From contig CALVVT010000044.1 in assembly GCA_944363935.1 (NCBI GenBank), forward strand, positions 1-46,703: a stretch of DNA of 46,703 nucleotides, read 5' to 3'. The position numbers were made by a program, and so were the translations under genes. Position 1 is the stretch's first letter. The number at the start of each line of letters is the position of its first letter. Below are positions 22,778-30,656 of the stretch, piece after piece. Source of the DNA: an uncultured Bacilli bacterium (GTDB lineage Bacteria > Bacillota_I > Bacilli_A > RF39 > UBA660). The notes below the pieces were generated by a model, which had not been told where the DNA came from, ran no database searches, and saw only the letters and a list, made by a program, of their open reading frames with translations.

Positions 22778-24896
22778 CTTTTAGAATATCGTTAATTTCT
22801 TTAATACTCTCGTCATAAAAATCTAGTCTGATGTTAGTATTTGGTAAATTATTTAATTTATTAACTGGTTTATAATTTAATATTTTATTATGACAGTTAT
22901 TACCTATAACCGTAAATTCTTGATTTTCGTTATTTTTAATTTTAATATTATGTTTACAGTATTTACAACCTAAATTTTCTTTAATTAAGCAGTAATTTAA
23001 TATCATATTTTCTATTTTTCCATAAACAAGAACATCGATATTTCCTCTAAAATTATATAATTCTTCTTTGCTTTCTACTGAAGCAGTAATTTTTTTAACA
23101 TTATATTCTTTTAATAAATCATAACTAAAACTATTAGTTATATTTAAAGTATAATCAGTTATAATATTATTATTTTTATGATATTTGTATACTTGTCCTA
23201 GAGTAGTTACTAGTAAATTTTCATTCTTATAATCTGGTAATTGATAACTATATCTATTTAACCGGTAATATACTTTATGACATTTATATTTTTGATATAA
23301 GTTAAAGTCTTCAGTATAAAGATAATCAATTTTATCAATTAAATATTTAAGTTGTTCTTCATTACTTACAAAAGCACTTATTTCTTTTTTATCATTATAA
23401 ATAGGTTTATTTACAATAATTTTAATCATTTTATCTCTTTTTATTTTAGTTTTTTCTTTCATAATTGTATTTATTAAATATCTTTTAGCGTCATTTAATT
23501 CTTTTATTCTAATAAAAATATTATTACTACTAGTTATTTTAATATCGTGAGTAATAAATGGTGAAAAACCAATTTTACTTAAATGTTCCTTAATACTTTC
23601 GTTCGTTAAAGGATTATTAATAGCTTTAGTTACAATGTTACCTATATAAGTACTAGTAATATTTAAATGAGTCATTTTTATTTTAAGGGGTTTATTTACT
23701 ATAGCTGTAACTTCATAACTAATCGGCATTTTAATTTCTTTAACATTTTTAATTTCTTCATTTAATTTATAATCAAATGTTTTAATTAAAGTAGTATCTT
23801 TTTTTAAATTAAATTTATTTTCTAAATAAATAATCTCGTTTTTATTAGCTTTATTTACTAATAACTTTTGTTTATTATATAATTTATTAACAATCATTCC
23901 TTTATTACTAGGGAGAAATCTAATTCCATCGTTTTGGTTTAAAGAATGCGATAGTTTGATTTTTAACATTTTCTTATTTTCTAAAAGTTGGCCAATAACA
24001 ATACCTTGGTGACCAGAACTATTACTGTTGATAATTTTATCTTTAAATAAATGGCCAGTTGTAAAAGAACGATTGTAAAGTTTTTTAAGATTAATTTCAT
24101 AGTTATCTATTTCTTTGTTGTCGATTAATTTTCTAAAAACTGAAGTGACATAACCGACATATTCGGGACTTTTCATTCGGCCTTCAATTTTTAAACTTTG
24201 AACATTACTGTTTAATATTTCTTTTAATTTAGGTAAAGTATTTAATTCTTTGGTACTTAATAAAAACCCTTTTTTAATTTCTTTATTATCTAATATTAAA
24301 GTATAAGGTTTGCGACAAGGCCCCGCACATTCTCCGCGGTTTCCACTTCGGCCTCCTAAAGAATAACTCATAAGACAGCATCCACTATAACAAATACATA
24401 AAGCACCATAAACAAAGATTTCTTTTTCAATATCGGTTTTAAGATTATTAATTTCTTCTAATGAAAGTTCTCTAGCTAAAACGGCTCTTGTAAGACCTAG
24501 TTTTTTAAAAAACATTAAATTTTCGTCACTATTATTATGGCACTGGGTTGATGCGTGAATTTCTAATTTGGGAATTAATTTTTTTATTAAATAAATCATA
24601 CCAATATCCTGCATAATTACAGCATCAACACCATTTAAATATAGAAAATGTAAATAGTTTATAAAATCCTTAATTTCATTTTCATGAATAATAGTATTTG
24701 CACTTATGTATATTTTTACACCATATAAATGCGCATAATTAATAGCTTCTATTATTTCTTCATTAGTAAAATTTTCCGCATAAGCTCTTGCTCCATATTT
24801 TTTTCCTGCTAAATAAACCGCATCAGCGCCATTTTTAATAGCTGAAATTAAGCTTTCCATATTGCCAGCTGGTGCGAGTAACTCTGGTTTTTTCAT
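22761..24896 (-). CDS. U32 family peptidase-like protein, long form (RlhA-like)
   Basis: The N-terminal domain starts KPELLAPAGNMESLISAIKNGADAVYLAG and contains EIHASTQCHN and ARELSLEEI. The cysteines of the U32 iron-sulfur site are clear: ALCICYSGCCLMS and NRGECAGPCRKPY. SLKIEGRMKSPEYVG follows. The C-terminal ~400 residues are the DUF3656-like extension of the long family members, with CKYCKHNIKI near the end. E. coli RlhA, a long U32 protein, is needed for hydroxylation of a 23S rRNA cytidine; whether this protein does the same is inferred. Start behind GGTGA. It is convergent with the DUF5305 operon and divergent from the RNHCP-obg pair. Confidence 0.87.
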   Translation of the reverse strand: MKKPELLAPAGNMESLISAIKNGADAVYLAGKKYGARAYAENFTNEEIIEAINYAHLYGVKIYISANTIIHENEIKDFINYLHFLYLNGVDAVIMQDIGMIYLIKKLIPKLEIHASTQCHNNSDENLMFFKKLGLTRAVLARELSLEEINNLKTDIEKEIFVYGALCICYSGCCLMSYSLGGRSGNRGECAGPCRKPYTLILDNKEIKKGFLLSTKELNTLPKLKEILNSNVQSLKIEGRMKSPEYVGYVTSVFRKLIDNKEIDNYEINLKKLYNRSFTTGHLFKDKIINSNSSGHQGIVIGQLLENKKMLKIKLSHSLNQNDGIRFLPSNKGMIVNKLYNKQKLLVNKANKNEIIYLENKFNLKKDTTLIKTFDYKLNEEIKNVKEIKMPISYEVTAIVNKPLKIKMTHLNITSTYIGNIVTKAINNPLTNESIKEHLSKIGFSPFITHDIKITSSNNIFIRIKELNDAKRYLINTIMKEKTKIKRDKMIKIIVNKPIYNDKKEISAFVSNEEQLKYLIDKIDYLYTEDFNLYQKYKCHKVYYRLNRYSYQLPDYKNENLLVTTLGQVYKYHKNNNIITDYTLNITNSFSYDLLKEYNVKKITASVESKEELYNFRGNIDVLVYGKIENMILNYCLIKENLGCKYCKHNIKIKNNENQEFTVIGNNCHNKILNYKPVNKLNNLPNTNIRLDFYDESIKEINDILKEVGIN

Positions 24897-25011
24897 AATA
24901 TCACCAATTATATTGTATCACATATTAAAAGTAAAGTAGACATAATTGTCAAAAAAAGTAAGTCTTTGGATAATCTTACCAACTTAAAAATAAAATAGAA
25001 AAAATTATAGT

Positions 25012-25041
25012 TTGACTAAAGGGATAATTATTTTATATAAT
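25012..25041 (+). promoter_or_regulatory. Promoter giving an apparently leaderless mRNA
   Basis: TTGACT (25012-25017), 18-nt spacer, TATAAT (25036-25041). The predicted start of transcription, 6-8 nt downstream, coincides with the ATG at 25048. Confidence 0.7.
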
Positions 25042-25047
25042 ATAGAC

Positions 25048-25374
25048 ATGGAAAAGAAATTTAAAATGATTGACGAAGCTTTTACCTGCGCAGTTTGTGA
25101 TAGTGAAGTAAAACCACTTGGTTATAGTGCGAGAGATCACTGTCCAAACTGTTTATCTTCTAAACATGTTGATAATAATCCAGGTGATAGAAAAGCTGGT
25201 TGTAATGGAATCTTAAAACCAATAGCTATTGAAAAATTTAAAGATACATTTAAAATAATATATAAATGTGAAAAATGTGGCCAAATAAAAAAGAATATCA
25301 TGGCTAACGACGATAATTTTGATTTAATTTTAAAAATTATGTCAAACCCAATAGAAATAAAGAAGGTGAGTTAA
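25048..25374 (+). CDS. RNHCP domain protein
   Basis: The protein has a four-Cys/His zinc-binding core: FTCAVCDSEVKPLGYSARDHCPNCL, then SKHVDNNPGDRKAGCNGILKPIAI and CEKCGQIKKN, which define the RNHCP family (a small zinc-ribbon family of unknown function). I set the start at ATG 25048: the upstream TTG at 25012 is the -35 hexamer. No Shine-Dalgarno site precedes the ATG, and the promoter spacing implies a leaderless mRNA. The stop overlaps the obg start by one base (TAATG), so this gene and obg are coupled. Confidence 0.82.
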   Translation: MEKKFKMIDEAFTCAVCDSEVKPLGYSARDHCPNCLSSKHVDNNPGDRKAGCNGILKPIAIEKFKDTFKIIYKCEKCGQIKKNIMANDDNFDLILKIMSNPIEIKKVS

Positions 25375-26639
25375 TGTTTGTCGATGAGGCGATAGTAGAA
25401 TTATATGCGGGAACCGGTGGGAATGGCTGCCGAGCGTTTAGAAGAGAAAAAGGTGTACCATTGGGTGGTCCTTTTGGTGGTAATGGTGGTAAAGGAGCCG
25501 ATATAATATTTAAAGTTGATAGTGGCTTAAATACTTTACTTGATTTTAAATATAATAGAATTATTAAAGGTAGTAATGGCGCTAATGGACTGGGTAAAGG
25601 AATGCATGGTAAAAATGCTGAAAATATCGTTGTTTTAGTTCCCCCGGGAACAGTTGTTACTGATTTAAGTACTAATTTAATTATAGCTGATTTAACTGAA
25701 AATGGAGAAGAATCTGTAATTGCTAAAGATGTTAGAAGTAAACATGGTAATATTGCGTTTTTTACCAAAACTAATCCCGCCCCAGATTATGCTGAAAATG
25801 GTGAACCTGGTGAATATAAAAAAATAAAAATAGAGCTTAAATTAATGGCTGATGTTGGCCTTGTTGGTATGCCATCAGTAGGTAAAAGTACTATTATTTC
25901 AAAGTTATCAGCTTCTCGTCCGAAAATAGCTGATTATCCATTTACAACTTTAAAACCTAATTTAGGTGTTGTAAGAGTACCAGATGGCCGTTCTTTTGTC
26001 CTTGCGGATCTTCCAGGACTTATAGAAGGAGCTTCATTAGGTAGTGGCCTTGGCGATAAATTTTTAAAGCATGCGGAAAGGACAAGAGTTATTGTGCATG
26101 TAATTGATATGAGTGGTTTATATCGTAATCCTTATGATGATTATAAAATTATTAATAATGAGTTAAAATCATATAGTGAGAAATTTTTAGAAAAACCACA
26201 AATAATTGTTGCTAATAAAATGGATGCACCAGAAGCTAGTAAAAATTTAAAAGAATTTAAAGAAAAAGTTAAAGAAGAAGTAATAGAAATTACAGCTATA
26301 AATGGTAAAGGATTAGATAAACTTGTTTATAAAGTAGCTGACTTACTTGATAAATTACCTAAAGAAGAGTTAAAAAATGAGAATTTTGAAAGTCATGTTG
26401 TTTACAAATATAAAGAAGAAGTTCCTTTTACTATTACTAAAGAAAACGATGCATGGGTAATTAAAGGCGAAAAAGTAGAAAAGTTATTACTTATGAGTAG
26501 GTTTGATACTGACGAAGCTGTTTTAAGGTTTGCTAGTAAATTAAAGAAAATGGGAATTGACGATGAGCTTCGAAAACTTGGGGCTCTAGAAGGCGATACT
26601 GTAAAAATACTTGATTATGAATTTGAATATAAAGAATAG
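25374..26639 (+). CDS. obg: GTPase Obg/CgtA
   Basis: The glycine-rich Obg fold fills the N-terminus (MFVDEAIVELYAGTGGNGC, GGPFGGNGGKGADIIF). The G domain has GLVGMPSVGKST (P-loop), DYPFTTLKPNLG, DLPGLIEGAS and ANKMD. The C-terminal OCT domain is also present, giving 421 residues. Obg acts in 50S assembly, stress response and, in Bacillus, sporulation initiation. A Shine-Dalgarno site (GGTGAG) within the RNHCP gene precedes the ATG. Confidence 0.96.
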   Translation: MFVDEAIVELYAGTGGNGCRAFRREKGVPLGGPFGGNGGKGADIIFKVDSGLNTLLDFKYNRIIKGSNGANGLGKGMHGKNAENIVVLVPPGTVVTDLSTNLIIADLTENGEESVIAKDVRSKHGNIAFFTKTNPAPDYAENGEPGEYKKIKIELKLMADVGLVGMPSVGKSTIISKLSASRPKIADYPFTTLKPNLGVVRVPDGRSFVLADLPGLIEGASLGSGLGDKFLKHAERTRVIVHVIDMSGLYRNPYDDYKIINNELKSYSEKFLEKPQIIVANKMDAPEASKNLKEFKEKVKEEVIEITAINGKGLDKLVYKVADLLDKLPKEELKNENFESHVVYKYKEEVPFTITKENDAWVIKGEKVEKLLLMSRFDTDEAVLRFASKLKKMGIDDELRKLGALEGDTVKILDYEFEYKE

Positions 26640-26665
26640 TACTAACGGTTAATTAGTACTATTTT
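26635..26665 (+). terminator. Terminator of obg
   Basis: AATAGTACTAA, 7-nt loop, TTAGTACTATT, then T residues: an 11-bp perfect stem that overlaps the stop codon. Confidence 0.85.
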
Positions 26666-26820
26666 TAAATGCTACCATAATTTCCCATATTTTTATCAAA
26701 TTATTTCCATAATTATAGTGTACAATGTATCTAGAGTTAGGAAATAACTCTTGGAAAGGTTGTGATAAATGCTAGCAGACATTAGAAAATAGTGTTATAC
26801 TATAACTAGAGGCGATGATA

Positions 26821-27474
26821 ATGTATAAAGTTTGTTTAGTTGAGGACGAAAAAAATTTAAACAATTTAATAAAAACTTATCTTGAAAACGCTGGTTATGA
26901 AGTAGTTCAATATTATGATGGACAAAGTGCTTTAAATCACGTAACTGATAAAGTTCATTTATGGATATTAGACATTATGCTTGGAGACGAGGTAAGTGGC
27001 TATGATATCATAAAAAAAATAAGAGAAAGAGAAGATGTTCCAGTAATATTTACTTCTGCTCGTGATCAAGATTTAGATAAAATAATTGGTTTAGAATTAG
27101 GAAGTGATGATTATGTTACTAAACCATATTCTCCTAAAGAATTAGTACTCCGAGTTAACAATATTATTAAAAGAACTTATAGTGCGCAAACAGAAAAAGT
27201 TCATTATGAAAATTATGAAATTGATTTAGATAAAAGAATTGTTACTGAAAATTTTAAAGACATTCCTCTTACTACTTTAGAATTCGATTTATTAATCCTA
27301 CTACTTAAAAATAAAAATAAATCTTTTAGTCGTAGTCAGATACTTGAAAATGTGTGGGGTGACGATTATTTTGGTAGTGACCGAGTTGTCGACGATTTAG
27401 TTCGTCGTCTTCGGAAAAAAATGCCAAAATTAAGATTAAAAACAATTTATGGATATGGGTATAGATTATCATGA
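26821..27474 (+). CDS. OmpR-family response regulator
   Basis: The receiver domain has the acidic pocket VEDEK, the phospho-acceptor Asp51 in LWILDIMLGD, Thr/Ser in IFTSARDQ and Lys in YVTKPYSPKEL. The DNA-binding winged helix follows (IPLTTLEFDLLILLLKNKNKSFSRSQILENVWG, VVDDLVRRLRKKM, TIYGYGYRL). It looks closest to CssR-type regulators, which sense misfolded secreted proteins in Bacillus, but this is only a resemblance. I chose the second of two ATGs (26821) because it lies 9 nt after GAGG. The 26666-26820 leader has a GAGTTA/TAACTC hairpin and a TATACT -10. Overlaps the kinase gene by 4 nt. Confidence 0.92.
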   Translation: MYKVCLVEDEKNLNNLIKTYLENAGYEVVQYYDGQSALNHVTDKVHLWILDIMLGDEVSGYDIIKKIREREDVPVIFTSARDQDLDKIIGLELGSDDYVTKPYSPKELVLRVNNIIKRTYSAQTEKVHYENYEIDLDKRIVTENFKDIPLTTLEFDLLILLLKNKNKSFSRSQILENVWGDDYFGSDRVVDDLVRRLRKKMPKLRLKTIYGYGYRLS

Positions 27475-28739
27475 AGTTAAAACATAATTTATATCGGCAA
27501 ATTATTACGATTGTGTTAATAATGTTTGCTATTATATATGTAAGTGTAGCTATTATTTTACCTAAAGTATTAGCGCCAATATATGAAAAAAATATCTATT
27601 TAAATTTAAAAACTCCATTAAATGTTATCCAGCACAATTTATCTGATAATGAAATAGACGACGATATCGCATATATATACATAAAAAACGGAACACTGGA
27701 GAAATCTAATAATTTAGAGAGTATTATCGATTTAAAAGCTGAACAAATTTTAGAAAAAATAAAGGATAATTATGGTAAATTTACTTATCATGGAAAAACC
27801 TATTACTATAATACAAAAACAGATACGTATAGTTATAAAGTAGCTATTACTAATGACAATTATGTCAAAGAAATGAAATCCGATATATGGAAGTCATTGT
27901 TTCCAATTCTCATAATTACACTATTATTTATGTTGATAGTTGTGGCTATTTGGTCACAAGTATTAGCTGAAAAAATAAAAATATTAAAAGATAAAGTTGA
28001 TAACCTCGATAATGAAAATTATAGTCCGAAAACACCGTTTAATCCATTTAGAGCTGAAGACGAATTGAAAGTTTTATCAGAAGCAATTGATAAAATGAAA
28101 ATGACGTTAAAAACTCAAGACGAGTACAAAAATCAAATGTATCAAAATATTTCTCATGATTTTAAAACCCCTCTCACCGTTATAAAATCTTATATTGAAG
28201 CTATTGAGGATGGTGTTGAAAACGAAAAAGATGGACTTAAGGTTATCAAACAAGAAATCAAAAAATTAGAAATAAAAGTACACTCCTTACTATACTTAAA
28301 TAAATTAACTTATATAAAAGATATGGATGCCTATAAAAATGAAACCATTAATATTGTGGATATTTTACCACCAGCTGTTCAAAAGTTTAAATTAACCCGA
28401 CCAGATGTTAAATGGGAATTAAATATTGCCGATAAAAAAACAATATTTAAAGGAACTGAAGACATGTGGGAAGCTATTATTGACAATATTTTAAGTAACT
28501 TCATAAGATATGCTAAAGAAAATGTTAAAATAACAGTTAGGGGTCATAAAATAACTTTATTTAACGATGGTGAAGCTATAGACGAAGCAATATTTAATGA
28601 TATATTTACTCCTTACAAAAAAGGCATCAAAGGCGAATTTGGCCTTGGCTTATCCATAGTTAAAAAAACTCTATCCCTACTAGGCTATGAGATAAGTGTT
28701 AAAAATGAAAAAAACGGAATAAGTTTTATAATAAAATAA
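27471..28739 (+). CDS. Sensor histidine kinase paired with the response regulator
   Basis: Two membrane helices (residues ~12-34 and ~142-165) enclose a ~105-residue extracellular sensor. A HAMP-like linker, QNISHDFKTPLTVIKSYIEAIEDG (His229), the N box (WEAIIDNILSNFIRYAKENV) and GLGLSIVKKTL complete the kinase. The G1 region is short (NDGEAI). The ATGA overlap with the regulator gene implies coupled translation. With so many exported proteins nearby, a cell-envelope or secretion-stress signal is plausible but not shown. Confidence 0.9.
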   Translation: MKLKHNLYRQIITIVLIMFAIIYVSVAIILPKVLAPIYEKNIYLNLKTPLNVIQHNLSDNEIDDDIAYIYIKNGTLEKSNNLESIIDLKAEQILEKIKDNYGKFTYHGKTYYYNTKTDTYSYKVAITNDNYVKEMKSDIWKSLFPILIITLLFMLIVVAIWSQVLAEKIKILKDKVDNLDNENYSPKTPFNPFRAEDELKVLSEAIDKMKMTLKTQDEYKNQMYQNISHDFKTPLTVIKSYIEAIEDGVENEKDGLKVIKQEIKKLEIKVHSLLYLNKLTYIKDMDAYKNETINIVDILPPAVQKFKLTRPDVKWELNIADKKTIFKGTEDMWEAIIDNILSNFIRYAKENVKITVRGHKITLFNDGEAIDEAIFNDIFTPYKKGIKGEFGLGLSIVKKTLSLLGYEISVKNEKNGISFIIK

Positions 28740-28764
28740 GAGAAATCCCCATCTCTTATTTTTT
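28735..28764 (+). terminator. Terminator of the two-component operon
   Basis: AATAAGAGA, loop AATCCCCA, TCTCTTATT, T run. Confidence 0.85.
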
Positions 28765-28816
28765 CTTTACATTAAAGCTTTCTTTTGATACAATTATTAT
28801 AGGATAGGTGAAAGAT

Positions 28817-29140
28817 ATGAAAAATGGATTTACATTAATGGAATTACTAGGTGTTATTGTTATTTTGTCACTATTAATTTTACTTATTGTCCCTAATATT
28901 CTAGAACAAGTAAGTAATAAAGAAGAAGACGTTAATGAGGCTTATCAAGAAGCTGCTGTGGCTGCGGCCCAGTTATATTTAGACGAAAACCCTACCGCTA
29001 AAGGCTGTATTCCGATTGATGTATTAGGATTAGATAAAAATACTGAAGAAGTTCTTGGTAAAGCATATGATAATGCGGGTGTTAATATAACTGTTGATGG
29101 TTCTAAAAAGACATTTACATTTGCAGAGAGTTGTTCATAG
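28817..29140 (+). CDS. Type IV-like prepilin (ComGC-like)
   Basis: MKNGFTLMELLGVIVILSLL is a classical prepilin N-terminus: short basic leader, cleavage before Phe, Glu at position 5 of the mature protein, and a hydrophobic helix. The mature part is about 104 residues, with two Cys (KGCIPIDV and the C-terminal ESCS) that could form a disulfide. ATG 28817 is preferred over the GTG at 28808, which is part of the GGTGA site. No assembly ATPase, platform protein or prepilin peptidase is nearby, so machinery must be encoded elsewhere. Confidence 0.8.
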   Translation: MKNGFTLMELLGVIVILSLLILLIVPNILEQVSNKEEDVNEAYQEAAVAAAQLYLDENPTAKGCIPIDVLGLDKNTEEVLGKAYDNAGVNITVDGSKKTFTFAESCS

Positions 29141-29159
29141 TTTGGACAATTCTTTTTTT
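29128..29159 (+). terminator. Terminator of the prepilin gene
   Basis: GAGTTGTTC pairs with GGACAATTC (two G-T wobbles) around a 7-nt loop, followed by T7. The left arm is inside the coding sequence. Confidence 0.72.
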
Positions 29160-29192
29160 GCGTGCTATAATACTTACCTAGAGGTGATTTAG

Positions 29193-30317
29193 ATGCATGA
29201 AAAAGTTATTTTACCTTTAAAAAGTAATGAACCTTTATTTTATAACAAAGATAAATTAGAAGCTTTAAAAGAAGAATTAGAAGAATTTTTAAGTGATAAA
29301 TCAAATAGTTATATGAATAATAAAGATTTTGCAAAAAAATTTATGGGTATTCAAGAAATCCAATCAAACAATAGTGTTGAAGGTTATAATGACGATGTTA
29401 AAAAAATTATTAGCGTAACTTCTAAAGAAAAAAACAGTGCCAAAGGTGAGCACATCATAACTAATTTATATAATGGTTATAACATGATATTAGGTAATCC
29501 AGAAATTAATAAAGAAAATTTAAAAAAATTATATGATATTCTATCTGAAGGTTTACTATCAGCTGACGATAAAAACAATATGGGAAATTATTATCGAATG
29601 GCGCCAGTATATATTTATTTTTCAAGAGTAATGTGGGCTAAACCCGATGAAGGAGTTCCTTATGAACTTATTAATGAGTATATGGAGTCTTTATTTTCTT
29701 ATTTAAATGATAATTCTTCTTCTTTAAGTGCTACTGATAATTTTATAAAATCACAAATCGCCCATTATTATTTTGTTTATGTTCACCCTTATTTTGATGT
29801 TAATGGCCGAACAAGTAGAACAGTTAGTATGTGGCATTTGTTAAATAATAAGGCATATCCTTATATTATATTTAATAGAGCTATTCCGCTTACTTTAAAA
29901 ACTTATTATAAAATAATTAGAGAAGTTAAACTATTTAATAATGCTACCTTTTTCTTAAATTATATGCTTGGTAATGTAAAGTTAGAATTAGAAAAAGAAA
30001 GCGTTATTTCGTCAATAGAAGAAAGCATTAAAGGAAGTATTACGCCAAGTGAATATCAAACTTTACTTTATATTCTTTCCTTAAATGGCCTTAAAACTTG
30101 TAAAGATTTTGCTAGTTTCTATAATAGAATTAATGAAAAAACTCCAGTGACAACAATTAGAGACGAAATGTTAATGCCACTTATCGATAAAAATGTTTTA
30201 AAAGTTGTAAGAAAAACAGATAGTCATTTAAATGATGGAACAAGTAACTTTGTTTTTGATTTAAATAGAGATTTTATCGATAATGATCCAGTTAAAATAA
30301 AAAGATTAAAAATATAA
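29193..30317 (+). CDS. Fic domain protein, predicted AMP-transferase
   Basis: The Fic motif is HPYFDVNGRTSR (His198), matching HPFx(D/E)GNGRxxR except that the Gly before Asn is Val. An inhibitory-helix-like NNSVEGY lies at residues 59-65 (Glu63), N-terminal to the Fic core, as in class II Fic proteins; Asn stands where Ser/Thr is usual. A C-terminal winged-helix-like segment follows (~residues 285-350). Fic enzymes transfer AMP from ATP to a protein hydroxyl; the target here is unknown. The gene has its own start signals (GAGGTGA) and stands alone, without a visible antitoxin gene. Confidence 0.85.
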   Translation: MHEKVILPLKSNEPLFYNKDKLEALKEELEEFLSDKSNSYMNNKDFAKKFMGIQEIQSNNSVEGYNDDVKKIISVTSKEKNSAKGEHIITNLYNGYNMILGNPEINKENLKKLYDILSEGLLSADDKNNMGNYYRMAPVYIYFSRVMWAKPDEGVPYELINEYMESLFSYLNDNSSSLSATDNFIKSQIAHYYFVYVHPYFDVNGRTSRTVSMWHLLNNKAYPYIIFNRAIPLTLKTYYKIIREVKLFNNATFFLNYMLGNVKLELEKESVISSIEESIKGSITPSEYQTLLYILSLNGLKTCKDFASFYNRINEKTPVTTIRDEMLMPLIDKNVLKVVRKTDSHLNDGTSNFVFDLNRDFIDNDPVKIKRLKI

Positions 30318-30320
30318 AAA

Positions 30321-30347
30321 AATAGACTCTTTTTGAAGTCTATTTTT
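30321..30347. terminator. Bidirectional terminator between fic and rpmB
   Basis: AATAGACT (30321-30328) and AGTCTATT (30337-30344) form an 8-bp stem with A-rich left and T-rich right flanks. Confidence 0.8.
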
Positions 30348-30516
30348 AAGCAGCTTTTTTATTTAAAGTTCTTATTTCACGTGCACTCATTTTAACTTTT
30401 TTACCATCGATAGTAACAGTTTGTAAATTTAATTTATATTGATGTTTAGTAGCATTAAGCGCATGTGAACGACGATTACCGGATAAAGGTTTTCTATTTG
30501 TAACTTTTTTTGCCAT
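30346..30516 (-). CDS. rpmB: 50S ribosomal protein L28
   Basis: A 56-residue product: [40 protein letters not shown] and [16 protein letters not shown]. The [16 protein letters not shown] core and the SAREIRTL end are diagnostic of L28. AAGGAGGG stands upstream of the ATG at 30516. It lacks the N-terminal CxxC of zinc-binding L28 forms. Convergent with fic and divergent from dnaE. Confidence 0.95.
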   Translation of the reverse strand: MAKKVTNRKPLSGNRRSHALNATKHQYKLNLQTVTIDGKKVKMSAREIRTLNKKAA

Positions 30517-30656
30517 TTGTATCCCTCCTTTAAAATTTCCTTTGCTTTATAACTTTATCATATTAACGCGAAAAAGTCAAATATTTACTACAAAATTATA
30601 TGTTTAAAAGTTTAAAAAAATCAAAAAATATAGTAAAATGGTAATGGGTGAGAATA

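Noticed and set aside
24950-25000. Minus-strand terminator-like hairpin (GTAAG/CTTAC plus T run) upstream of the U32 gene
   Set aside because: The stem is only 5 bp and no minus-strand gene ends there, so I do not list it as a feature.
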